From Aquatica leii (lineage: Eukaryota > Arthropoda > Insecta > Coleoptera > Lampyridae): a stretch of DNA of 64,000 nt. The stretch lies in contig CM069435.1 in the NCBI GenBank assembly GCA_035610365.1, positions 88,383,389 through 88,447,388 of the forward strand, written 5' to 3'. Positions 47,486 through 57,600 of this stretch are shown here, in pieces. Made by a program: the position numbers and the translations under genes. The notes beneath the pieces are model-generated. The model searched no databases. It was not told where the DNA came from and saw nothing but the letters and a program-made list of their open reading frames with translations. Numbering within the stretch: the first letter of the stretch is position 1; each line of letters opens with the position of its first letter.

Positions 47486-49286
47486 TAAAGCTTAAATATT
47501 ATCTACGGGGTGGGCCAATAGTATTGTAACGTTTCCGTTACTATTATTACTTGATTTAAAATTATTGGTATTATTTAATTAAAATTTGCGTGTAAACCTT
47601 CCTTTACTTTTATTCTGTGGAATTCTTACTTCAAGGGCGTTGTCAACCTTGAGATGCATTCGGTACTGAGTCTCTGAGGAGTACAGAAGTAGTGCTTCAT
47701 TTGTTGAAGTGATGTAGTTTCTTTATCTTAACTAATATCTACATTATCTTTATTAAAAAAAAAGTCTGTGTTAATAATACAGGTATGTCTTTTATTTCTA
47801 TTTTGTTAGGTTTATCTAATTCCCAGTTTCTATTTGTTTTAGACTTTTTTTTATACCGATTTCGATTTTACCTTTAACGAAATTATCATTATCTTAATGA
47901 TTCTAATGGGTTTGGTATTTGCAATAATACAATAAATACCAACGATCCGAATCGATTTTCGTAAAGAAAATACGCTTCACCATCGTTTTTATGGGAAAGT
48001 TCCCAAGGTTATCATCCGTCAATGTCAACTTTGGACGACATCAACTTGCATTACATTGGAAATTTGATCCGTATGCGTGAGTTTGCCTTATCTCTACATT
48101 CCTTTTCGTTGATAAATGCCTTAGCAACAACCTGAGTTTTCTTCTTGTTAAATAACTAGCATCTTAACGTAACTTACTAAATGATAAAATTTCTCTAATT
48201 CATATCAATATTACAATTGCATATTGCAAATTTTAAAGTAATTTAAATAAAATTGTTTTCTCACTATATGTAAAGAAATACCGGTATTATCTTAGTTTTA
48301 AGTTTAATAATTTAAATGACAAAAGTTTCTATTTTTAGTTTTAAGTAACTTTACCGAATTTCATATTATTGTTTTTTTTTGTTTTTGAATATAGGATTTT
48401 AAATATTTTGAGAGTAATTCAATGAATTTTATGTTGTGTAACTTTTATTGCAGATTAAGATTTTTAATAGTTTAGTCTTTAAAATAAAACTATTTGGCAT
48501 CCCTGACAACAGAAGTTAATTGACCAATTTTGACAATTTTTCTAATTGTTTGATTGATTTCTTATATTGTTTGTTAGCGCGCTCTTCTCTTACCTAAATT
48601 ACCTGAGTTGCGGCTACAGTATGTCAAAGTAAGATTTATGCAAAATATAAAAAAAATTATTTATAAAAGTTGTAGGGTCTTTAAAGTTTTACATTTTAAA
48701 ATGATTTTATCAGTACAACAAAAAACTTAATTACTATTAATGGAACGCCCTGTATATTAATACGTTTTTGGAATCTTTTTGAGGTTTACTTAACAATGCT
48801 GTAAGGTTATAGGCACTTTAAGTTAATCTTTACATAATTATAATCAATTTTAAGATTTTTGACTTAAACAATTGACATGCTTTTGGGAACCAAAATCTTG
48901 TATCGAAATGACCTTTAAAACTATTGCTTTTGGGATAGTTACATGCTATGTCATTTTGATAGAGAATTTATTCGGTCAGATGTTGAATTCCAGATTAGGT
49001 CATTCCAGTTAAAAAAGTTTTTGCCCTTTGAATTTCTGCATTTTTGATTTTTAATACAAAACACTTTATATTATACAATTACGTGTTACATATTCAAAAT
49101 TTCATTTTGATACAAGATTTTGTTGTCCTGATATTATAAAATACCCTGTACAGTAGAAAATAATTTTAAAATGTAAAACGTTAAGGGTTTTATAACTTTT
49201 AGAAATCTTTTTTTAATATTCTGTATAATAAAAAAGATATTTTATTTTGACTTACTAATGGTTCATTCAGTGTATATGTATATATA
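47486..49286. other. A+T-rich insert between lipase pseudogene and mariner element
   Basis: No frame recognised. GCCCTGTATATT near 48747 and CCCTGTACA near 49143 resemble the ends of the mariner-like element that follows, so remnants of related elements may be present. The gene at 26200 has only a short spacer at the corresponding place, so this DNA was probably inserted. Confidence 0.4.
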
Positions 49287-50631
49287 CAGGGTGTGTCACG
49301 ATGACGGCCTATTAAAGGTAGATCTAGAACTCTAAAATAGAGTTTATAAACATGACACATGTGGGTCTTACAATATGATTTTTTAACTAAAATATTTTTA
49401 ATAATGACCGATTTCCGTTTATACCGGAGGTATCTTATCAACTTTGTTATTTTAAATAAAACACTCTGTATATATGAAATATTAGATTAGATTATTAGCG
49501 TAATCAAATGGTCGTCTTTGTCCACGTAAATTAAAAATTTCAATTTATGGTACCGAATGTCCATAATATTTCCACCATTCCGAACTTTCAAACTTTATTA
49601 TTTATAATGGAACATCCTGGATTTTATCTTATTTTGAATTCTACATAACTTGAAAAAATAGATTTATTAGGGTTGTTCTATATCTAAATTTTATACTTTT
49701 TGGAATATAAAACCTTTCAACATTCTAAGAAACGTTGTGCAAATTTCCTTGAACAATTTGCCAGTTTAAGTTGGAGATGCTTGGTACCAGCAGGATGGAG
49801 CGCCGGCACACAATGCTTATATTGTTGGAAACATATTACATGGAATATTTGAGGATCAGTGGATTACAAATAATGAACCTTTTCATTGGTATCCTCGTTC
49901 ACCGGATTTGACCTCTATGGATTTTTTTATTTGGGGCCACATAAAGAGTTGTTTATGCGAATTCCTCTACGACGAAAAAACATATGATTGGAAGAGTGCT
50001 GCATCCAATGAACGATTTAGAAGAGGACAAAATTGAACCTGCAACAAATGAAAACTTTTTTACATTTTCATAGTTTTTGCTTTCTAAGCCTTATACTCCA
50101 AAAGTATATGATTTAGATATAGGACATACCTAATGAATTTATATTTAAAAGTTATGTAAATATCAAAAATAAAATAGTTTGGAATGGTAGGAATATTATA
50201 GACATGCGGTACAATAAATTGAAATTTTCAATTTACATAGACAAAGACGACTATTTAATTACGCTAATACCAAAATTTCAAAATAATTTCTTTTTTTAGA
50301 ACAAAGTTATGAATGCTCTCGTAGCAGGCAACAAATGTAATTTGAATGAATCTTTTTAAAATATCTCATAAACGGTAAACATACGGTATAGGGTGTGCTT
50401 ATGCAGTTTAACCTAGAATTTAACAAACATTCAAAAAATTTAAAAATATACAGGGAGTTCTATTTAAAATAACAAAGTTAATACCTACTTTCATAAACGG
50501 AAGTCAGTCATTATTGAAAATATTTTAGTTAAAAACATTATATTTTAAGACCCACATGTGTCATGTTTGAAAATTCTATTTCAATTAGTTCTGGAAATAC
50601 CTCTGATACACCATCATAGTGACACACCCTG
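49287..50631 (+). mobile_element. Tc1/mariner-like element, DD41D type, with long inverted repeats
   Basis: Begins CAGGGTGTGTCAC (49287) and ends with the inverse (50631), flanked by TA on both sides as expected for this superfamily. The inverted repeats extend for at least 300 bp with good similarity, including the shared CATGACACATGTGGGTCTTA phrase (about 49350 and its inverse near 50550). Repeated CCTGTATA or CTCTGTATA phrases lie inside each arm. The middle holds a truncated transposase (49782-50036). At 1345 bp the element is shorter than an autonomous one with such arms would be. It lies in DNA duplicated from the region downstream of the lipase gene at 26200. Confidence 0.8.
49782..50036 (+). 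pseudogene. Mariner-like transposase, C-terminal fragment
   Basis: An open frame reads WYQQDGAPAH, then WYPRSPDLTSMDFFIWGHIK. The second catalytic Asp (codon 49794) and third catalytic Asp (codon 49920) are separated by 41 residues, a DD41D signature. The first catalytic Asp and the DNA-binding N-terminus are missing, so it cannot act alone. Confidence 0.75.
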
Positions 50632-51008
50632 TATATATAATACAGTACTTGATTACATTTTTTATGTTTTCGTTACGTTAGATCCAAGACTCAACATTGT
50701 TTGTCTACTAAACCCAAATTTGATCGAGAACACGTACTAGTTTCAACCGACCATGATGCACCTTAAACTGGCTTTATCCTATTGTTACCTCAATATTTAA
50801 ACAGATTTTGTACAAGATACCGCGTCACTGGCCGCTTCTCATCTTTGGCGCTGACATTCTCGAAGAATAATAGAATTTACACGAAATTTATTGGTGCTTA
50901 TAAAAATAAAAATTGACAATCGCCGACGAAAGGTGGACGTGTCGAGGACAATTTTTATACTCGAAAAATTTTAACCTACCAACTTTTTAACATAAACTTC
51001 TATTTTGT
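50632..51008. other. Duplicated spacer of the lipase unit
   Basis: Resembles 27230-27360, downstream of the intact type-A gene (shared GTTAGATC, ACATTGT, GTCTACTA and GACC/GCATGATG phrases). Supports duplication of a two-gene unit. No gene. Confidence 0.5.
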
Positions 51009-51204
51009 GATTTAAGTTTGGACTTTGTGCGTTAAGTTTGGACATTGTACGTTAAATTGGAACTTTGTACGTTAAGTTTGGACTTTGTGCGTTTAGTTTC
51101 GACATTGTACGTTAAGTTGGAACTTTGTACGTTAAGTTTGGACTTTTTACGTTAAGTTTAGATTTTCTACGTTATGTTTGTACTTTGTGCGTTAAGTACT
51201 ATAA
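51009..51204 (+). repeat. 20-bp minisatellite upstream of the lipase gene at 51550
   Basis: Nine or ten imperfect GTTAAGTTTGGACTTTGTRC units, the longest of the three arrays. Followed by the ACTATAATATCAG phrase shared with the other two. Confidence 0.8.
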
Positions 51205-51549
51205 TATCAGATTTACCCTTGTTACTGCGATGTCGTATTGTTTCCTCGTGCGTAAAAAAGTTGTTTAAGATTTGTTGTTGTAACCTATAAGCAATTATTT
51301 TTAAAATTTGTACTGCAAATAGATTTTAAATAGACGATTCGTAGATTCTTTAGTTTTTATGCGTTTTAATTTTTTGTTAATTACGTCAATCACGATGACA
51401 TTGCGATTTCCATGAAAAGATATGGTGGACAAATTTATGCTATTGTCTCTACAATTCTATTTGCTAATCGTCAACTGTAGATTTAGATATTTCGTTGAAG
51501 TTACATAAAATTTTACTTTTGGAGAATCCATTGTTAATTGATATTTGGC

Positions 51550-52556
51550 ATGGCACTGTTACGTCTTTTTCTTGCAACGTATGTTTTGGTGATATGTCTG
51601 TAATGATAATTAATTGTGGCGGTGATTTACTGATTTTTAGTTTTAGGCTTAACGTCAGCTCAGTATTCGTTTACTTTGTATCAAACTACAATTCCAGCTG
51701 GAACTACAAACTTAAACCAGTTAAATCCGGCACTGCCAACTCATATTATAACCCACGGGTGGTTGCAAGGTGGTACTCAGCCATGGGTGTTGCAAATGAA
51801 GGATGCGTATTTGGCCCTTGCTCCGGCGAACGTCCTGGTTTATGATTGGTCACGGGATTCGCAAACTTTTAATTATTTAGCTGCCGTGTTGGCTGTAACA
51901 CCAGCTGGTAAAGCACTAGGACAACAGATTGTAACTTTAAGCACAACTGGAAAGATTACTATTGCAACCACGCAATTAATTGGGTTTTCTCTTGGTGCTC
52001 ACGTGGTAGGCGTCGCCGGGCAATTTTTCAAAACTTCACAAAGCGTTTCATTAGAAGTTATTGTTGGTTTAGATGCTCCGATTCTAGGATTTCTGTTCGA
52101 TAAAGATAGATTAAGTATAGACGATGCAAAGTTCGTTCAAGCTTTTCACACAAGTGCTTTTGGAAGAAGTGACAATTATGGCCACGTCGACGTGTACTTT
52201 AATTACCAATGGTTTGTTTGGGGTTATTTTCAACCGAGTTGTCCGGCTGTTCCAGGCGTGAATGTGCCAATCGGTTTCAATCCAAGTAATTCATTAAATA
52301 GGTTGGTTCTTTGAGTCAGATTTTTGTTGTAGTGTGGTGCGACCACCTGCGCAGCGTGGCTTATTGGATCGAGAGTATTCCTAATACAAATAACTTTTTG
52401 GCTGTGAAATGTAGCTGCTGGGTCAACCAAGTGAACACGTGCGGAAATACTGCCGTGCTGATCGGTCGTGGTATGAGTACCGCCCTATCTGGAAAATATT
52501 GTTTGAAAACAAATAGTGCGAATCCTTTTGGAAAAGGGGCCGCGGGCGTTATTTAA
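51550..52556 (+). CDS. Secreted pancreatic-lipase-family protein, type B (three exons)
   Basis: Predicted exons are 51550-51595, 51647-52285 and 52333-52556, with introns of 51 and 47 bp, giving 302 residues. Exon 1 reads MALLRLFLATYVLVI; split codon 16 (Cys) and LTSA complete the signal peptide. Without splicing, the exon-2 frame runs upstream into a TGA with no ATG, so exon 1 is needed. Ser130 (GFSLGA), Asp158 (GLDAP) and His233 (CDHLRS) are all present. VYDWSRDSQ replaces the usual VFNWAPYSQ of the paralogs, so a loop near the active site may differ. A Ty3/gypsy element is inserted 71 bp after the stop codon, likely within or next to the 3' untranslated region. Confidence 0.85.
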
Positions 52557-52627
52557 AGTTTTTTTTTTAAGTTGTAGTAGAATTACGTAGTTTTCTTTGA
52601 ATGTATTTACGTTAAATATATACATAC

Positions 52628-53080
52628 TGAAACGTCCGAGAAATTACTTGCAAATGCAAGAGTCTTCTAGAACTGTTATCTAGTTTCTAGAAAATATAGC
52701 GAAAAGTGAGGAACGATCGAGAAGAATTCGCTGATGTCTATAAAAGCCGAAGATGGAAATCGTAGGTCAGTTATTGCTGGAATGTGAAAGCATGCAGTAT
52801 TAAGAAGGTTATCAAGTTGAAATAAATACGTATCACGCGCGGCGTTTTAAATAAATAACAGTGTACACCGAATCGAGTGAACGTGACTATCAGCTGTGAA
52901 ATCCGAGAACGTTATCTTATCTTAAGTGATATAAATTATAGTGTAAGTGTTTTTATTAAATATTATTATTAGATTTAATTAGCTCGGTTAATTTAAAAGT
53001 GCATATTTTTTCTAGAATAAGTAAACGTAGTTTTAATCGTTTAAATAAATTAGTTTTTTTTAAGTAATAAATTCGTAACA
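52628..53080 (+). repeat. 5' LTR
   Basis: Starts TGAAACGTCC and ends AATTCGTAACA. Carries two TTCTAGAA dyads, TATAAAAG (52739-52746), an initiator TCAGT (52767-52771) 30 bp from the TATA box, and AATAAA (52821-52826). Paired with the LTR at 58842-59293. Confidence 0.92.
52665..52771 (+). promoter_or_regulatory. LTR promoter with two heat-shock-element dyads
   Basis: TTCTAGAA at 52665-52672 and again at 52685-52692 match the TTCnnGAA core bound by heat-shock factor and are the form found in insect Hsp70 promoters. The second ends 47 bp before TATAAAAG, a normal distance. TCAGT follows. The same order and spacing are kept in the diverged relic at 24315-24396. Heat or stress induction is an inference. 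Confidence 0.55.
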
Positions 53081-53348
53081 TTTGGTGTAAGGTGTGGAGT
53101 TCGCAATCTAATATCGCTTCCGTTATAAAAACATTCATCGCATAAATATCTGTTAAGATTCGCGATAAGCGTGTTTATTTATAAAGTTAATATAGTGTTT
53201 AATAAACTTTTTCTTTTAACAAGTGCGTGATCACGGTATTAATTAAATTCGTTTCCGGACACTAGTGGTTTAATATTAATAAGTGGATAGTTATTAAATT
53301 TTGTGTTATATAAAAACTGCATTTTAAAGTAGTGTTATATTTCAATTT
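53081..53348 (+). other. Leader of the Ty3/gypsy element with likely primer-binding site
   Basis: Directly after the LTR the sequence TTTGGTGTAAGGTGTGGAGT is where a tRNA primer-binding site is expected. It partly resembles sites complementary to tRNA-Leu (TGGTGT...GTGG), but the match is imperfect and the primer is not certain. The rest is A+T-rich untranslated leader up to the gag ATG. Confidence 0.45.
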
Positions 53349-54570
53349 ATGCCGGTGACGCGTTTGCAAAAAGTGAAAATGGATTCAAAAATATTTGAAA
53401 TTCTCGAATCGATGAATAAAAATATTCAAGAAAAACTGTCCGAAAATTCTCAGAAGATGGAAGAAAATTCTAGAAAAATGGAAGAAAATTCGCAGAAAAT
53501 AGAGGAAAAGTTTTACGAAAATTCACAGAAAATTGAAGAAAAACTGTCGGAGAGTTCAAGAAAAATGGAAGAAAAACTTTCCGAACATTCTCAAAAAATG
53601 GAAGAAAATTCTAGAAGTTAAAAGAAGAAATACGAAGAAGCATAGAAAATCAAATTAAAATTGTTCAAGAGGAAACCCAAGCAGATATGCTAAATTTGAA
53701 AGAAGAAATTTGCGAATCTGTGAATGAGAAAATAGAAGCAATAGAGGACAAATTAGAAGACAGAATAAAACTGATTGAAGAAAGAATAAAGCAAATGAAT
53801 TGCCACGGTGAAGAAAGCGTCACGAGTGAAGATTTAATAATGGACCATCGAGAAGAAAACACTCACAAGTTCAAAGTTGTACCACCGAATTTTGATGGTA
53901 AAGTTCCATGGTCAACCTACTACAGCAGTTTGAAGCCGCAGCTACTGCTAATGGTTGGAGCAACAAGCAGAAGCGACGTCTTTAATCGTGTCGCCTTACG
54001 TGGAGAAGCGCTTGGAATTTTACAAACTGTTCCGGACCACCTGCAAGAAAATTACGAACTCTTAATATCACGATTAGAAATGAGATATGGGGATGCTCAT
54101 CTTCAACAAGTATATCAAGCTCAAATTAAAAGTCGGGTTCAGAAAGCTGCCGAAAGTCTTCAAGAGTTTGAGGCTGACATCGCCAGACTAACACGGCTTG
54201 CGTATCCTACAGCGCCAGATACCTTCTTGGAGCAATTGGCTATTCAAACTTTGTAGACGGCCTTCGAGACAACGAAACACAGCAGACCCTCCGGTTAGCT
54301 CGACCAAAGACGTTGGATGACGCATTAACCCATGCTTTGAGTTCGAGGCGGCGAAACAAGCGTCGCACCGAGGCAACCATAAGCTCCCTTGTGCTGCAGA
54401 AGTATCCTCGCACACAGAAGAAAGCATTGAAGACATAGTGCGACGGGTATTTCGGGAACGAGAAGCTCGAAGAAGAGAACTGACGTGCTGGAACTGCGGA
54501 GAAGTGGGCCACGTACGACGCCGTTGTACTAAGCCCAAAAGAAGACCAGAAGAGCGTCCGGAAAACTAGA
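53349..54570 (+). CDS. gag: Gag of the Ty3/gypsy element (frame-broken)
   Basis: The N-terminus starts at ATG 53349. It is a long heptad-like repeat of MEENSRK/SQKMEEK phrases, predicted to form a coiled coil (to about 53800). A capsid segment follows (about 53870-54260; VPPNFDGKVPWSTYY, LEMRYGDAHLQQVYQ), then a zinc knuckle CWNCGEVGHVRRRC with CCHC spacing (54486-54527). The gag protein packages element RNA into particles. Single-base breaks lie near 53618, 54250 and 54335, so no continuous frame exists as written. The relic at 23100-24403 has the same parts. Confidence 0.75.
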
Positions 54571-54612
54571 ACGGGTCGACCGAATGGGGCGAAAAGTCGA
54601 CCTCAACGAGCC

Positions 54613-57600
54613 ATGCCCCGGAGATTACCATTCAAATGGCATCGCCTGAGGGAGCAGTTGCATAGCATTTATCTCGATGGAAAGATCAATGGGAGAAGCG
54701 TCCAGTTACTGGTTGACACGGGAGCGACGAAGACCATCATTCGTCCTGACATCTTATTGGAAAACGAGAAGACATCACCAGTAACAGTACGACTTCGAAC
54801 AGCGACGGGCGACGAAATACCTACTCACGGACAAGTCAAAGTAACCATTGGTTTGGGAAATGGAGTACTCGACCACCAAGTACTGGTAGCCGACATCACG
54901 GAAGAAGTTATCCTGGGAATGGGCGTGATAAAGAAGAAGGTTCCATTTGGATATGAAGAACGATGTCCTGAAGATCGACAATGAAGAAATTCCTTTTCAT
55001 TCGTCAGAGAAGGCAGCCGTGCGAGTCTTGTTGAGTGAAGACGTGATTCTGCCTGCAAGGACTGAAAGTGTGGTGATGGCACGCCTGGATGGAAATCTCC
55101 GGGAAGGCTACATACGCGCGATTGAACCAATGGAAGGCGGCTTAGTTGAAAAGGGACTACTGGTTGCCAGAACCTTAGTACGAGTAAAGAAGACGATGCC
55201 AGTAAGGATCTTAAACATCAACTCAGATCCTGTAACGTTGAAAAAGAAGACCGTGGTAGGCCAATGCACGCCAGTATCACAAATTGTGAGATGCGTGAAG
55301 TCGAACGAAGATACGTCGCCGAAGAAGTGTCCACAACATCTATTGGACATTCTTACCACCAAATGCGAAAACCTCAGCCAAGACCAGCTGGCTAAAAGTT
55401 AAAGTGTTGATCCAAGAGTACCAAGATGTGTTCGCGCTGGAGAGTGGCTCCAAAGGAAGAACTAACGTGGTGAAACATAAAATTAATACCGGAGACGCTC
55501 GGCCGATACGACAACATCCACGCAGACTTCCTTTGGCGAAAAGAGAAGAAGCCGAACAAATAATTACGGATATGGAGAGAGAAGGCGTGATTGAACCTTC
55601 AAGTAGTCCATGGGCATCCCCAGTGGTACTCGTGAAGAAGAAGGATGGATCAACGAGGTTTTGCGTAGACTACAGGCAGCTAAACGACGTGACCAAAAAA
55701 GGACAGCTACCCTTTACCCAGAATTGACGATACGCTAGAGCACCCTGTCAGGATCCCAGTGGTTTTCTACGTTAGATTTAAAGAGTGGATACTGGCAGGT
55801 AGAATTAGAACAACAGGATCGTGAAAAAACAGCTTTTACGATCGGAACTGGTTTGTGGCAGTTCACTGTAATGCCCTTCGGCCTGTGTAACGCTCCTGCA
55901 ACGTTCGAGCGTTTGATGGAGACCATCTTGCGCGGATTGTCTTGGAAGACGTGCTTGGTTTACCTGGACGACGTGATCGTGGTTGGAAGGTCGTTTGAAG
56001 AGCACTTAAACAACTTGAAGGAAGTGTTCCAGAGATTACGTGGGGCTAACCTCAAACTGGGCCCAAAGAAGTGCCACGTATTTAAGAAGGAAGTCCAATA
56101 CCTTGGCCACGTCGTATCTAGAGACGGAGTAAGGGCTGACCCAGACAAAATCCGAGCAGTGCAAGCATGGCCAAGACCGATCGACAAACATCAGGTCCGA
56201 AGTTTCCTTGGGTTGTGCACTTATTATAGAAGATTTGTCCCCGGATTTGCCAATATTGCCAAACCATTGACAAAACTAACCGAAAAAAAAGCAGAATTTA
56301 GATGGAATGAAGACTGCGAAAATTCTTTTAATCAACTAAAACAGGCCCTAGTCACTTCGCCAATTTTGAGTTATCCACGAGAAGATGGAAAGTTTGTTTT
56401 GGATACCGACGCAAGCAATATGGCCATAGGCGCGGTCCTTTCGCAGGTTCAAGATGGACAAGAAAAAGGTTATCGCGTATTTTAGCAAGGTTTTGTCCAG
56501 GCCAGAAAGGAATTATTGCGTCACTAGGAGGAGGAGCTGTTAGCAGTCGTTAAGTCCATCGAACATTTCTACAAGTATTTGTATGGACGAAAGTTTTTAC
56601 TGAGAACAGACCACGCCGCTTTAAAATGGCTTCTGCAGTTCCGTAACCCAGAAGGACAAGTGGCAAGATGGATCGAGAGACTGCAAGAGTATGACTATGA
56701 CACAGAACACCGTGCCGGAAGCAGTCATCGAAACGCTGATGCCTTGTCCAGAAGACCATGTCCGGCGGACTGCAGCCATTGTTCGCGACTGGAAGAAAAA
56801 GTCGAATGTCTCCGGAGAACTGCTATGGTTGATGATGAGTGGGAACCTGAGCAGTTACGTCGCGAACAAGAAGACGATCCTGAAATAAGACTACTCCTGG
56901 ACTGGAAAGAAAGCGGCCGACGACCAACCTGGGAAGAAGTGAGTGCTTTGGGCAGAAATATCAAAGCGTACTGGGCGCAGTGGGACTCCTTGATAGTAGA
57001 AGACGGTCTTCTTAAGCGGTCCCTAGAAAGTGCCGAGGGCACGGGAAACAGACTACAGCTGGTAGTGCCGCAGAGCAGGGTGTCTGAAGTGTTGAGGCAT
57101 CTCCACGATGGGACATCAGGAGGACACTTTGGCATTAAGAAGACGTTGGGTAAAGTGCGAGAACGATTCTACTGGATGAACTGCAAAGAGGACGTCATGA
57201 AATGGTGCCGTAAATGCATAGTCTGCGCTTCAGGAAATGGTCCAGCGAGAAAGCGCAAAGCACCCATGAAACAATACAACGTAGGAAGCCCTTTGGAAAG
57301 AGTAGCGATTGACATCGCAGGGCCGTTCCCAGAATCCGATTCGGGAAATAAATACATTCTGGTGGCGATGGATTATTTCACGAAATGGGCGGAAGGCTTA
57401 CGCCATACCCAATCAGGAAGCAGCTACAGTCGCAGACGTATTAGTAAAGGAGTTTTTCTGCCGGTTTGGAGTTCCGTTGGAATTACACTCCGATCAAGGC
57501 CGCAATTTTGAGTCTGGGCTGTTTCAAGAAGTTTGCCGACTGTTAGGAAGTACAAAGACTAGGACAACGCCTCTTCATCCTCAGTCTGATGGCATGGTTG

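Noticed and set aside
50558..50740. Frame at the right end of the mariner element
   Set aside because: Its matching part is encoded by the inverted repeat and recurs in the left arm (49199-49441, minus strand). It is not a gene.
53349..54984. A programmed gag-pol frameshift as explanation of the frame changes
   Set aside because: One such site per element is usual. Here about ten breaks occur throughout both genes, including inside catalytic domains.
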